From positions 1 through 64,000 of the forward strand of contig NZ_SDWW01000007.1 in NCBI RefSeq assembly GCF_004168625.1: a DNA stretch of 64,000 bases, read 5' to 3'. The stretch comes from Pengzhenrongella frigida. Lineage in GTDB: Bacteria; Actinomycetota; Actinomycetes; Actinomycetales; Cellulomonadaceae. This document shows positions 1-8,055 of this stretch, in pieces. Numbering within the stretch: position 1 is the first letter of the stretch; every line of letters begins with the position of its first letter. The translations under genes and the position numbers were made by a program. A model generated the notes under the pieces. It did not search any database. It had not been told where the DNA came from and saw nothing but the letters and a program-made list of their open reading frames with translations.

Positions 1-311
1 TCGGTGTCGATGGTGGGCAGCATCTGCACGGCCAGGGCGGTGAGGCGGTCGCCGAGGTCGAACAGGTCGTCGAACAGGGCCAGGGCCTGGTCGCCGTCCA
101 GGTCGCGGGGGGCCACCCGGGTCAGGGCGTCGACCTGCGCGCGCAGCACCGCGACCCGCTCGGCCAGCGAGGGCACCCCGGCCACGTCGCCGCGCACGCG
201 GCTACCCGCGCCATCGGCTGTCCCGCCCGCGACCGCGGGGGCGGTGTCGGCCGCGGCGTCGGCTGCGCGGTCGGCGCCGGGCGCGTTCTCGTCGTCGGTC
301 AATGCCCTCAC
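1..311 (-). CDS. Partial hypothetical protein, possibly DUF222/HNH-type N-terminus
   Basis: An open minus-strand frame runs from a GTG at 311 (alternative TTG at 302, three codons later) off the left edge, so only about 103 N-terminal codons are visible. The first 40 residues are low-complexity Ala/Asp/Gly. They are followed by a helical segment with heptad-like hydrophobics (SLAERVAVLRAQVDAL) and an acidic FDDLFDLGDRL stretch. This resembles my recollection of the N-terminus of actinobacterial DUF222/HNH endonucleases, but the catalytic part lies outside the window. A purine-rich AGGGGCGGG precedes the GTG. The family call is a guess; the reading frame is fairly convincing because it is uninterrupted and has strong GC3 bias. 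Confidence 0.45.
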   Translation of the reverse strand, partial: MRALTDDENAPGADRAADAAADTAPAVAGGTADGAGSRVRGDVAGVPSLAERVAVLRAQVDALTRVAPRDLDGDQALALFDDLFDLGDRLTALAVQMLPTIDT

Positions 312-395
312 CCCGCCCCTGCGCTCGTCGGTCCGCGAATTGCGATACGACAAACCCTAACCGGGGCCACTGACATTCCCCGCGCCCGCTCAGAG

Positions 396-404
396 TTATC
401 CACA
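396..404 (+). promoter_or_regulatory. DnaA-box-like TTATCCACA upstream of the left-edge gene
   Basis: The 9-mer TTATCCACA matches the DnaA box consensus exactly. It lies about 85 bp upstream of the left-edge gene's start, with a weaker inverted relative (TGTGGAAAG, 432-440) nearby. A single good box with one poor one is not an origin; it might be a DnaA-controlled promoter or chance. The 312-603 interval otherwise holds no gene, only this and the hairpin at 484-539. Confidence 0.35.
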
Positions 405-483
405 ATCCGCAGATGAATGCGTCGCGCTGCCTGTGGAAAGCGCTTCAAGAATGCTGCCTGGGGTCGGGCGCTCGGTGCGCAAC

Positions 484-539
484 GAACCGGGAGCACCGGT
501 CGCCGCATTGTTGCTGCGGCGGCCCGGTGCTCCCGGTTT
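484..539. terminator. Branched hairpin, likely terminator of the F420 oxidoreductase gene
   Basis: A 15-bp perfect stem (AACCGGGAGCACCGG at 485-499 against 524-538) encloses a second 7-bp stem (501-507 against 515-521). It sits 65-120 nt beyond the stop of the minus-strand oxidoreductase gene. There is no long T-tract, as is usual for actinobacterial terminators. Confidence 0.6.
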
Positions 540-603
540 CGGTGGTTCGGCGCTCTATGGCCCGGCGCCCGGGGAGGGTGCAGCGGCGCCGATCGTGCGG
601 GTG

Positions 604-1593
604 TCAGCCCTTGAGCGCCGGGACGACCTCGCGTTCAAACAGCTCGATGCCGGAGCGGTCGTAGGCGGCGTCCGCGAAGTAGGTCACGGCGTAGGTCATC
701 CCGAGCGCCTCCAGCTCCCGGAGGCGCTCGACGATCTGCTCCGGGGTGCCCACGAGCGGGCCGGTGCGGAAGTCCTCGACGACGCGGTCCGCCCGCTCCG
801 GCACGACGGCGCGGTAGTGCGCGTCGATCCAGGCCAGCTTGTCGTCGACGTCGGCCTGGGTGGCGCCGATCACGACGTTGTAGTTCGCGGACCGGGTGAT
901 CGCCCCGAAGTCGCGCCCCAGGTCGCGGCAGTGCCCCTTGAGCACCTCGGACTTGTGCGCGAAACCCTCGAGGGAGCCATCGAAGTTCGTGTACGACGCG
1001 TGCTCGGCGGCGATGCGCAGGGTCTTCTTCTCCCCGCCGCCGGCGATCCACAGCGGGATGCCGCCGTCCTGCAGGGGCTGCGGGTAGCACCGGGCGCCGT
1101 CGACCTGGAAGTGCTCTCCCAGGAGCGTCGCGGTCCCCTTCTCCCACATCTGGCGCATGATCTGCACGCCCTCCGAGAGCGCGGCGAGCCTCTGCCCGGC
1201 GCCCGGGAAGCCGTAGCCGAACGCGCGCCACTCGTGCTCGTACCAGCCGGCGCCGATGCCCATCTCGACCCGACCGCCGGAGATGACGTCGACCGTGGCG
1301 GCCACCTTGGCGAGGTACGCCGGGTTGCGGTAGGCCATGCACGTGCACATCTGTCCGAGGCGCACCCGGTTGGTGGTCGCGGCGATCGCCGCCATCAGGG
1401 ACCACGCCTCGTGCGTGGCCTCCTGCGTCGGTTCGGGGACGGTGTGGAAGTGGTCGTAGACCCAGACCGATTCCCACGCGTCGTTGGCGTCCGCGTGAGC
1501 GGCGACGGATTGCATCGCACCCCACTGGTCGCGAGGGTCGATGCCGGTGAGGTCGAGTCGCCAGCCTTGCGGGATGAAGAGTCCGAAGCGCAT
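604..1593 (-). CDS. LLM-class F420-dependent oxidoreductase (Rv1855c-type)
   Basis: Luciferase-like monooxygenase-fold protein of about 329 residues, predicted to use the deazaflavin F420 for hydride transfer to an unknown substrate in the cytosol. The start MRFGLFIPQ is the typical first beta strand of the family. Other family marks are VWVYDHFHT (about residue 45), TTNRVRLGQMCTC, GRVEMGIGAGWYEHEW and the C-terminal VGTPEQIVERL. An upstream ATG at 1602 would add three residues (MRT), but the family normally begins at MRFG. It is divergently transcribed from nnr with about 65 bp between starts. Cofactor preference (F420 rather than FMN) is inferred from the subfamily. Confidence 0.85.
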   Translation of the reverse strand: MRFGLFIPQGWRLDLTGIDPRDQWGAMQSVAAHADANDAWESVWVYDHFHTVPEPTQEATHEAWSLMAAIAATTNRVRLGQMCTCMAYRNPAYLAKVAATVDVISGGRVEMGIGAGWYEHEWRAFGYGFPGAGQRLAALSEGVQIMRQMWEKGTATLLGEHFQVDGARCYPQPLQDGGIPLWIAGGGEKKTLRIAAEHASYTNFDGSLEGFAHKSEVLKGHCRDLGRDFGAITRSANYNVVIGATQADVDDKLAWIDAHYRAVVPERADRVVEDFRTGPLVGTPEQIVERLRELEALGMTYAVTYFADAAYDRSGIELFEREVVPALKG

Positions 1594-1658
1594 GGTGCGC
1601 AACTTACCCGCGCGGCCCGACCGCGAAGAACGCCGATGGGGTCATCGGCCGGCGCGGC

Positions 1659-3377
1659 ATGATGAGCAGCGTGATCCTCGGATACCTCGCAGACCAGGTC
1701 CGTGCCGCGGAGCTGCCGCTGCTCGACGCCGAGCCGGACGATGCGCTCATGCAGCGCGCGGCTTTCGGGCTCGCCGTGCACGTGTCCCGCGCACTGCGCT
1801 CCCGGCGCGGCCGGGTGGGGGGCTCCGTGGTCGTCGCGTTGATCGGGCCCGGGAACAACGGCGGCGACGCGCTGTACGCCGGGGCGGAGCTCGCTCGCCG
1901 GGGTGTTGCGGTCCTCGCCGTCGCGTTCGCTCCGCGGGTGCATGCGCGCGGTCGAGCGGCGCTGCTCGCCGCGGGCGGGCGGGTCGTGACCGTGGCCGAC
2001 GGCGACCTGGACGCCATCGGCCTGGACGCCATCAGCCCTGCGACCACCGGCCCCAAGACCACCGATGCCGGAACCGTCGCTGCGGTCCGGGGCTCGCGGA
2101 TAGGGGTGGCCGAGGCCGTCGCGGCCGCCGGCGCCGCTGATGTCGTGCTCGACGGGTTGCTCGGCATCGGGGCGCGCGGCCCGCTGCGCGGCACAGCGGC
2201 CGAGGCCGTCCAGCTGCTCGGCGCGCTGGTCGCCGATGCCGATGCCGACGCCGACGGCAATGCCGACCCGCACCCGTCCGGACGCGGCCGGCGGCGACCG
2301 TTCGTCGTCGCGGTCGACACCCCGAGCGGGATCGGGGTGGACGACGGCGTGATCCCGGGTCCCGTGCTGCCGGCGGACCTCACGGTGACCTTCGGGGCCG
2401 CGAAGGCCGGGTTGCTGCTGCCACCGGTGAGCGGCGTCGTCGGGCGCCTCGAGATCGTCGACCTCGGCCTGGCGCTCCCGTCCGAGGAGCCGGCCTGTGC
2501 ACGACTGGCGGTGGCCGACGTGGCGGCGCTCTGGCCCGTCCCGCAGCGCAACGCGCACAAGTACTCGCGCGGCGTCCTCGGTGTGGTCGCGGGGACACCC
2601 GCCTACCCGGGTGCGGCCGTGCTGACCGTGAGCGCAGCGGTGCGCGCCGGGGTCGGGATGGTGCGGTTCGCCGGGTCTCCCGGGGTGACCGCCGTCGTGC
2701 TCGCGGCCCGGCCGGAGGTGGTCGCGGGCCAGGGGCGGGTGCAGGCCTGGGTGCTGGGCCCCGGGCTCGACCCCGATGACCACGCCCAGGCGGCTCGGGC
2801 GCGAGACGCGCTGGCCCGGGCTCTGGCGACCGCCGTGCCCGCGGTGGTCGACGCCGGCGCGCTCACGGTGCTTCCGGACCTGCTCGCACCGTGGGTGGTC
2901 CTGACCCCGCACGCCGGCGAGCTCGCGCAACTGTTGGCCGAGCGGGGCGAGGCGGTCGAGCGGACCGCGATCGAGGCCGCGCCGCTGCACTGGGCCCGGC
3001 GGGCACATGAGCTGACCGGGGCGACGGTGCTGCTCAAGGGGGCCACGACCGTCGTCGTCGGGGTGGGGGGCGCCGTGTACGCGCAGGATTACGCCCCCGC
3101 CTGGCTCGCGACGGCGGGTGCGGGGGACGTGCTCGCAGGCCTGCTCGGGGCGATGCTCGCGGGCCGGGGCCAGGACGTCGTCGAGGAGCCGTCGCTCGCG
3201 GCCGCCCTCGCCGCGGCCGCCGCGCTCGTGCACGGGCTCGCGGCGCACCGCGCGCAACCGGGCGGACCCGTCAGCGCCCTCGCCGTCGCCGACGCCCTGC
3301 CCGCCACGATCGCCGCGATCCTGGCGCGCTCTGATCCGGCGCGCTCTGCGGCGCCCCGTGCCCGGGTGGTTGACTGA
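1659..3377 (+). CDS. nnr: Bifunctional NAD(P)H-hydrate epimerase / ADP-dependent dehydratase
   Basis: Repairs hydrated NADH and NADPH. The N-terminal epimerase half (about residues 1-240) carries the GPGNNGGDAL loop near residue 65 and the VAVDTPSGIGVD motif. The C-terminal ribokinase-like dehydratase half (about 250-565) carries HKYSRGVLGVVAGT, the LKGATT strand and the TAGAGDVLAGLLGAML segment with the catalytic Asp. At 572 residues it has the length of a complete fusion. The stretch 130-150 and the Asp/Ala-rich stretch near residue 190-200 look like low-complexity insertions. Start choice is uncertain: tandem ATGs at 1659 and 1662, or GTG at 1671. It is followed after 5 bp by alr, the usual actinobacterial order. 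Confidence 0.93.
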   Translation: MMSSVILGYLADQVRAAELPLLDAEPDDALMQRAAFGLAVHVSRALRSRRGRVGGSVVVALIGPGNNGGDALYAGAELARRGVAVLAVAFAPRVHARGRAALLAAGGRVVTVADGDLDAIGLDAISPATTGPKTTDAGTVAAVRGSRIGVAEAVAAAGAADVVLDGLLGIGARGPLRGTAAEAVQLLGALVADADADADGNADPHPSGRGRRRPFVVAVDTPSGIGVDDGVIPGPVLPADLTVTFGAAKAGLLLPPVSGVVGRLEIVDLGLALPSEEPACARLAVADVAALWPVPQRNAHKYSRGVLGVVAGTPAYPGAAVLTVSAAVRAGVGMVRFAGSPGVTAVVLAARPEVVAGQGRVQAWVLGPGLDPDDHAQAARARDALARALATAVPAVVDAGALTVLPDLLAPWVVLTPHAGELAQLLAERGEAVERTAIEAAPLHWARRAHELTGATVLLKGATTVVVGVGGAVYAQDYAPAWLATAGAGDVLAGLLGAMLAGRGQDVVEEPSLAAALAAAAALVHGLAAHRAQPGGPVSALAVADALPATIAAILARSDPARSAAPRARVVD

Positions 3378-3382
3378 CCGTC

Positions 3383-4561
3383 GTGAGCTCCTACCCCGCC
3401 CGTGCCGTCGTCGACCTCGGCGCGATCCGCGCCAACGTGCGCGCCCTCGCGGACCATGCGCCGACCGCCCAGGTGATGGCCGTCGTGAAGGCCGACGGCT
3501 ACGGGCACGGCCTGGTCCCGGTCGCGCTGGCCGCCCTCGACGGGGGCGCCACCTGGCTCGGGGTCGCGCAGACCTCGGAGGCGCTCGCGCTGCGGGCCGC
3601 CGGGATCCGGACCCGGATCCTCACCTGGCTGTACTCGCCGTCCGCCCCGCTGCGCGAGCTGATCGAGGCCGACGTCGATCTCTCGGTGGCAGCCCCGTGG
3701 GCGCTCGCCGCGGTCGTCTCCGCCGCACGCGAGTGCGGGCGCACCGCGCGCATCCACCTCAAGGTCGACACCGGCCTGGGGCGCAACGGGATGCTCCCGC
3801 CGGTGTTCGCCGAGGTCCTCGACGACGCGCTCAAGGCCCAGGCCGAGGGTGCGGTCGCCGTCGTCGGGGTGTGGTCGCACTTCGCGTTCGCCGACGAGCC
3901 GGCGCATCCCACCGTCCTCGCTCAGGCGGTCGTCTTCGCCGAGGCCGTCGCTCTGGCGGAGGCACGGGGTGCCGACCTGGAGGTGCGCCACCTCGCGAAC
4001 TCCGCCGCCACGCTCACCAACCCGGCGGTGCACTACGACCTCGTGCGACCGGGGATCGCGGTGTACGGACTGTCCCCGGTGCCGCAGGTGGGTGGACCGC
4101 AGGCGTACGGCCTGGTCCCGGCCATGACGCTCGAGGCAGAGCTCATCAGCGTCAAGGACGTCCCGGCCGGGCAGGGTGTCTCCTACGCGCACGCCTACAC
4201 GACCTCGCACGCGACGACGCTCGGCGTCGTCCCGCTCGGGTACGCCGACGGGATCCCGCGGCACGCGTCCGGGTCGCTGCCGAACCGGCCCGGTGCACCT
4301 GTCCGCGTGGGCGGGCGCACGCTCGCGATCGCCGGGCGGGTCTGCATGGACCAGTTCGTCGTCGACCTCGGGCCCGGGGCGGTCGAGGTCGCGGGGGACC
4401 GGGTCGAGCTGTTCGGCACCGGCGCCGACGGCGGGCCGACCGCGCAGGACTGGGCGCAGGCCGCCGACACGATCAACTACGAGATCGTCACCCGGCTCGG
4501 CGCGCGCGTCCCCCGCGTGTACGTGGGGGAGCCGGCGACCACGCGCGGGGGCACGCGGTGA
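3383..4561 (+). CDS. alr: Alanine racemase
   Basis: PLP enzyme that interconverts L- and D-alanine for peptidoglycan. The PLP-binding lysine is K36 in VVKADGYGHG. The second catalytic base, Tyr near residue 268, lies in the GQGVSYAHAYT segment, and VGRTLAIAG/RVCMDQF-type C-terminal strands are present (GGRTLAIAGRVCMDQFVVDL region). At 392 residues it is full length. The GTG start follows the nnr stop by 5 bp, and its TGA overlaps the tsaE GTG by 4 bp (GTGA), indicating translational coupling. Confidence 0.96.
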   Translation: MSSYPARAVVDLGAIRANVRALADHAPTAQVMAVVKADGYGHGLVPVALAALDGGATWLGVAQTSEALALRAAGIRTRILTWLYSPSAPLRELIEADVDLSVAAPWALAAVVSAARECGRTARIHLKVDTGLGRNGMLPPVFAEVLDDALKAQAEGAVAVVGVWSHFAFADEPAHPTVLAQAVVFAEAVALAEARGADLEVRHLANSAATLTNPAVHYDLVRPGIAVYGLSPVPQVGGPQAYGLVPAMTLEAELISVKDVPAGQGVSYAHAYTTSHATTLGVVPLGYADGIPRHASGSLPNRPGAPVRVGGRTLAIAGRVCMDQFVVDLGPGAVEVAGDRVELFGTGADGGPTAQDWAQAADTINYEIVTRLGARVPRVYVGEPATTRGGTR

Positions 4562-5100
4562 GCGACCTCGAGGTGCACGTCGAGCTCGCCGACGCCGACG
4601 CGACCCGGGACTACGGCCGAGCCCTGGCCGGACTGCTGCGCGCGGGTGACCTCGTGCTGCTGAGCGGTGCGCTCGGGGCGGGCAAGACCACGCTCACCCA
4701 GGGGATCGGCGCCGGCCTGGACGTGCGCGGACAGGTCGCGTCGCCCACGTTCATCATCGCGCGCGTGCACCCGTCGCTCGGGGCCGGCCCCGCGCTCGTG
4801 CATGTCGACGCGTACCGGCTCGGTTCGCTCGACGAGGTCGAGGCGCTCGACCTCGACACCAGCCTCGACGAGTCGGTGACCGTGGTCGAGTGGGGCGAGG
4901 GGCTGCTCGAGGGCCTCGCACCGGACCGGCTCGAGATCGACATCCAACGGCCGCACGGCGGGCTGGACCTCGGCGTGGATGATCTCGACCCCGCTGACCT
5001 CGACCCCGCTGACCTCGACCCCGCCGGTGGCGTGCGCACCGTCCGCGTCCGGGCACGGGGCCCGCGGTGGTCCGGGGTCCGGCTTCCGGTCGTAGGCTGA
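4558..5100 (+). CDS. tsaE: tRNA threonylcarbamoyladenosine biosynthesis ATPase TsaE
   Basis: P-loop ATPase that works with TsaB and TsaD to make t6A37 in ANN-decoding tRNAs. The Walker A is GALGAGKTTLTQG near residue 40. SPTFIIARVH and HVDAYRL are family hallmarks, and the VVEWGEGL strand closes the core. The GTG start overlaps the alr stop. At 180 residues it is longer than the usual 150 because of a C-terminal tail that contains three exact copies of the pentapeptide DLDPA. Confidence 0.94.
   Translation: MSDLEVHVELADADATRDYGRALAGLLRAGDLVLLSGALGAGKTTLTQGIGAGLDVRGQVASPTFIIARVHPSLGAGPALVHVDAYRLGSLDEVEALDLDTSLDESVTVVEWGEGLLEGLAPDRLEIDIQRPHGGLDLGVDDLDPADLDPADLDPAGGVRTVRVRARGPRWSGVRLPVVG
4981..5025 (+). 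repeat. 15-bp tandem repeat x3 in tsaE
   Basis: Three head-to-tail 15-bp units (GACCTCGACCCCGCT, with a T in the first and a C at the end of the last) encode DLDPA three times in the TsaE tail. The unit length keeps frame, so copy-number change would only lengthen the tail. Confidence 0.9.
5093..5098 (+). promoter_or_regulatory. -10-like TAGGCT 7 nt before tsaB
   Basis: TAGGCT ends exactly 7 nt before the tsaB GTG, so transcription from it would begin at or next to the start codon. This would give an internal leaderless promoter inside the coupled operon. It overlaps the end of tsaE. Confidence 0.4.
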
Positions 5101-5105
5101 CCGTC

Positions 5106-5831
5106 GTGCCTGTTCTCGCGCTCGACACGTCCGCCGCGGTCTCCGTCGCACTGATCGATGCGGAGGGTCGAACGCTGGCCACCCGCGTGGTCCACGAGGA
5201 GCGGCGGCACGCCGAGCAGCTCGCGCCGATGATCGCCGATGTCCTCGCCGCGACCGGGACCGATCGCACGGCGCTCACGGGGATCGTCGTCGGCACGGGG
5301 CCGGCCCCGTTCACGGGCCTGCGCGTCGGCCTCGTCTCCGCCCGCGCGCTCGGCCTCGCGCTCGACATCCCCGTGCACGGGGTCTGCGGGCTCGACGCCA
5401 TCGCCGCCCAGGCCGCGATCGATCTTTCGCTCGCGGCCGGGACCGAGGTGCTCGTCGTCACCGATGCCCGACGACGCGAGGTCTACTGGGCGCGGTACCG
5501 CGTCGCGGGCGCAGCCCCCCAGAGCCTCCGCGTGGAGCTGGTCGCCGGACCCGGGGTGGCCAGCGCCGCCCAGGTCGCGGCCGACGGGCACGCCGACGGT
5601 GCGATCGTCGTCGGGCCGGGCGCCAGCCTGTACCCCGAGCAGCTGCCACCGGTCGACGGGGCCCCGACCGACCCCGACCCGGTCGTGCTCGCCCGGCTGG
5701 CGCTGGCCCGGGTCGCGCTCGGTGAGGACCTGCCCACCGAACCGCTCTACCTGCGTCGACCGGACGTCGTGGCGCCAGCGCCGCGCAAGCACGTCGTGAC
5801 GCCCGCCGCGCGCAAGCGGGCCCTCGCATGA
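5106..5831 (+). CDS. tsaB: tRNA threonylcarbamoyladenosine biosynthesis protein TsaB
   Basis: Actin-like partner that dimerises with TsaD in t6A synthesis. VPVLALDTSAAVSVALID is the typical N-terminus, followed by the HAEQLAPMI helix and VGTGPAPFTGLRVGLVSARAL. The GTG at 5106 is preferred over the GTG/ATG near 5067 because the latter would prepend residues overlapping tsaE. At 241 residues the length is normal. Its ATG/TGA overlaps rimI by 4 bp. Confidence 0.93.
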   Translation: MPVLALDTSAAVSVALIDAEGRTLATRVVHEERRHAEQLAPMIADVLAATGTDRTALTGIVVGTGPAPFTGLRVGLVSARALGLALDIPVHGVCGLDAIAAQAAIDLSLAAGTEVLVVTDARRREVYWARYRVAGAAPQSLRVELVAGPGVASAAQVAADGHADGAIVVGPGASLYPEQLPPVDGAPTDPDPVVLARLALARVALGEDLPTEPLYLRRPDVVAPAPRKHVVTPAARKRALA

Positions 5832-6442
5832 GGGGCCAGTCGCACGTCTCGGTCCTGCTCCGCCCGCTCATGGCAGCCGATCTGGTCACAGTCACCGCGC
5901 TCGAGGGCGACCTGTTCGGGCCGAGCGCGTGGTCTTCCGCGATGCTCGCCGAGGAGCTCGAGGGCCCGGGCCGCTGGTACCTCGCGGCGGACCTGCCGGC
6001 CGAGCCCTCCTCCCTCGCGGAGCGCCTGGTCGGGTACGCCGGGCTGTGGTTCGACGGCGACGACGCGCAGGTCATGACGATCGCCGTCTCGCAGGCGCAC
6101 CAGAGCCGGGGGATCGGCGGCGCGCTCCTCGGGGCGCTGATCCGGCGGGCCAAGGACCTCGGTGCGCGCTCGATGCTGCTCGAGGTGCGCGTGGACAACG
6201 CGCCCGCGCTCGCGCTCTACGAGCGGTTCGGCTTCCAGCGGCTCGGCCTGCGGCGCGGGTACTACCAGCCGGAGAACATCGACGCCTGGACCATGCGGTT
6301 CGCCCTGCCCGGGCGCGAGCAGGCGCAGCCCGCCGTCGGCGCGTCGTTGCGCCAGGGCCGCAGCCTCACCGAGACCAGCCTCACCGAGACCAGCCTCACC
6401 GAGACCAGCGGTGCAGGCACGGACAGCGCCGGACGGTCGTGA
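5828..6442 (+). CDS. rimI: Ribosomal-protein-alanine N-acetyltransferase-like GNAT protein
   Basis: GNAT enzyme predicted to acetylate protein N-termini, classically ribosomal protein S18. The acetyl-CoA loop is QAHQSRGIGGALL near residue 95. LLEVRVDNAPALALYERFGF is the classic RimI/TsaB-neighbour motif, and RRGYYQPENIDAWTM closes the domain. About 45 residues follow the fold, and they contain the pentapeptide SLTET three times. It lies between tsaB and sseA with ATGA and GTGA overlaps. Confidence 0.9.
   Translation: MRGQSHVSVLLRPLMAADLVTVTALEGDLFGPSAWSSAMLAEELEGPGRWYLAADLPAEPSSLAERLVGYAGLWFDGDDAQVMTIAVSQAHQSRGIGGALLGALIRRAKDLGARSMLLEVRVDNAPALALYERFGFQRLGLRRGYYQPENIDAWTMRFALPGREQAQPAVGASLRQGRSLTETSLTETSLTETSGAGTDSAGRS
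6362..6406 (+). repeat. 15-bp tandem repeat x3 in rimI
   Basis: Three identical 15-bp units (AGCCTCACCGAGACC) encode SLTET three times just before the rimI stop. This has the same unit length and copy number as the repeat in tsaE 1.4 kb upstream. Confidence 0.92.
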
Positions 6443-7290
6443 CGCGCAGTCCCCGCGACGACGTCCTGGTCGCGGCACCGGAGCTCGCCCGGCTGATCGC
6501 CGCCGGTGACCCGGTCGTGCTGCTCGACGTCCGGTGGGCCCTGGGCCGCACCGACGGCCGTGCCGAGCACGCCGCGGGGCACCTGCCGGGCGCCGTGTAC
6601 GTCGACCTGGAGACCGAGCTCGCCGGTCCTCCGAGCCCGGCTGCGGGTCGCCATCCGCTCCCGTCGCTCGCGGTGCTGCAGGCGGCCGCCCGGCGGTGGG
6701 GCGTGCGGCGCGACACCGTCGTCGTGGCGTACGACGCGATCGGTGGCCTGTCCGCCGCGCGCGCCTGGTGGCTGCTGCGCTGGGGGGGCCTTCAGGACGT
6801 CCGGCTGCTCGACGGCGGGCTGGCCGCGTGGGTCCGGTCGGGCGGACCGGTGGTCACGGGCGACGTCGTGCCGGCGGCCGGCGACGTGACCCTCGTGGGT
6901 GGAGCGCTCGCGACCCTCAGCACGGCCCAAGCCGCGGCGCTCGCCGCCGACACCGGCGGGGTGCTGCTCGACGCGCGCGCCGCCGAGCGCTATCGCGGCG
7001 AGGTCGAGCCGATCGACCCGCGCGCGGGCCACATCCCCGGCGCGCTCAGCGCGCCCACGGGCGGCAACCTCGAGGGCACCGGCCGCTTCCTGCCCGACGC
7101 CGACCTCCGCGCCCGGTTCGCCGGCCTCGACGGGCTCCCGGTCGGCGTCTACTGCGGCTCCGGCGTCACCGCCGCGCACGAGGTGGCCGCGCTCGCGGCG
7201 ATCGGCGTCACCGCCGCGCTGTTCCCGGGCTCGTGGTCGCAGTGGTCCGCGGACCCGGCCCGCGACGTCGCCGTCGGGCCGGATCCGTAA
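6439..7290 (+). CDS. sseA: Two-domain sulfurtransferase (3-mercaptopyruvate/thiosulfate type)
   Basis: Transfers sulfur through a cysteine persulfide. Two rhodanese domains are visible. The first (about 1-135) has the VVLLDVRWALG, AGHLPGAVYVDLE and VVAYDAIGG strands and lacks a catalytic Cys. The second (about 150-283) has VLLDARAAERYRGEVEPIDPRAGHIPGA and the active loop CGSGVTA with C238. The GTG start at 6439 overlaps the rimI stop (GTGA); an open frame extends far upstream but lies inside rimI. Substrate (mercaptopyruvate versus thiosulfate) is not settled by the loop alone. Confidence 0.88.
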   Translation: MTRSPRDDVLVAAPELARLIAAGDPVVLLDVRWALGRTDGRAEHAAGHLPGAVYVDLETELAGPPSPAAGRHPLPSLAVLQAAARRWGVRRDTVVVAYDAIGGLSAARAWWLLRWGGLQDVRLLDGGLAAWVRSGGPVVTGDVVPAAGDVTLVGGALATLSTAQAAALAADTGGVLLDARAAERYRGEVEPIDPRAGHIPGALSAPTGGNLEGTGRFLPDADLRARFAGLDGLPVGVYCGSGVTAAHEVAALAAIGVTAALFPGSWSQWSADPARDVAVGPDP

Positions 7291-7317
7291 CCGGACTCGG
7301 TGCTGCTGCCTGCAGCG

Positions 7318-7956
7318 TCAGAGCGTGCGGGCGACCTGCGAGAACTCCAGGCGCGGTGCGCGCGGGCGGACGGACTCGGGGCCCGCGGGCAGCCCGACGT
7401 TGATCACCAGCAGCGACTTCCAACCGCTGTCGGCGAGGAGGTCGGCGTCGATCCCGGCGGCGTCCATCCCGCCCATCGGGCCGGCGTGCAGGCCCGTGGC
7501 GCGCAGGGCGACGATGAGGTAGCCGACCTGGATGAGGGCCGAGCTGCGCGCCATGGCCTCGCGGCCCGCGGCGTCGCCGGCGAACATGTCACGCGCGTTC
7601 GGCAGGTGCGGCACGAGCACGCCGAGGTGCTCGTGGAAGTTCGTGTCGGCGGCCGCGACGATCGTGAGCGGCGCCGCGAGGACCCGCGCGCGGTTCCCCT
7701 CGGACATGTGCTCAGCCAGGCTCGCGCGCGCCTCGGGGGTGCGGACGAGCAGCAGGCGCAGCGGGAGGGTGTTCATCGCCGTCGGGCCCCAGCGCAACAG
7801 GTCGTAGGCCGCCTGGATCTGCTCGTCGGACACCGCGTCGTCCGTGAAGGTGCTCACGGTGTGCGCTTCGCGGAACAGCAGGTCGGCGACGTCGGGCCCC
7901 ACGGCCAGCTCGCCGGGGTTGAAGTCGAGGTCGCTCAGAGCGGTGTCGGTGGTCAT
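7318..7956 (-). CDS. Nitroreductase-family protein (RutE-like malonic semialdehyde reductase type)
   Basis: FMN-dependent nitroreductase-fold enzyme of 212 residues. Family features are [20 protein letters not shown] at the N-terminus, [20 protein letters not shown] (FMN phosphate region), the [25 protein letters not shown] helix-loop and a C-terminal [12 protein letters not shown] strand. The overall pattern matches HadB/RutE members acting on semialdehydes or nitro compounds. It is read against the surrounding block and separated from tsaD by 99 bp of divergent control region. The minus-strand frame continues upstream opposite tsaD, but the ATG at 7956 with ACGAGGC before it is the natural start. 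Confidence 0.85.
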   Translation of the reverse strand: MTTDTALSDLDFNPGELAVGPDVADLLFREAHTVSTFTDDAVSDEQIQAAYDLLRWGPTAMNTLPLRLLLVRTPEARASLAEHMSEGNRARVLAAPLTIVAAADTNFHEHLGVLVPHLPNARDMFAGDAAGREAMARSSALIQVGYLIVALRATGLHAGPMGGMDAAGIDADLLADSGWKSLLVINVGLPAGPESVRPRAPRLEFSQVARTL

Positions 7957-8042
7957 GCCTCGTTGAACCTTCACGCACCGGGTGCCGATACCCCGGGCGG
8001 CTGTGACCTCGCTCACCTGCCGGGACCCGCGCGCGGCCCGAC

Positions 8043-8048
8043 TAACCT
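8043..8048 (+). promoter_or_regulatory. -10-like TAACCT 7 nt before tsaD
   Basis: TAACCT is followed by the Shine-Dalgarno-like GGAGGGC directly before the tsaD ATG. The box could set a start of transcription at the ATG, or the GGAGGG could serve as a ribosome site for a longer mRNA. Confidence 0.4.
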
Positions 8049-8055
8049 GGAGGGC

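Noticed and set aside
1395-3257. 620-codon minus-strand frame opposite nnr
   Set aside because: Arg/Gly/His-rich shadow of the nnr gene with no ribosome site.
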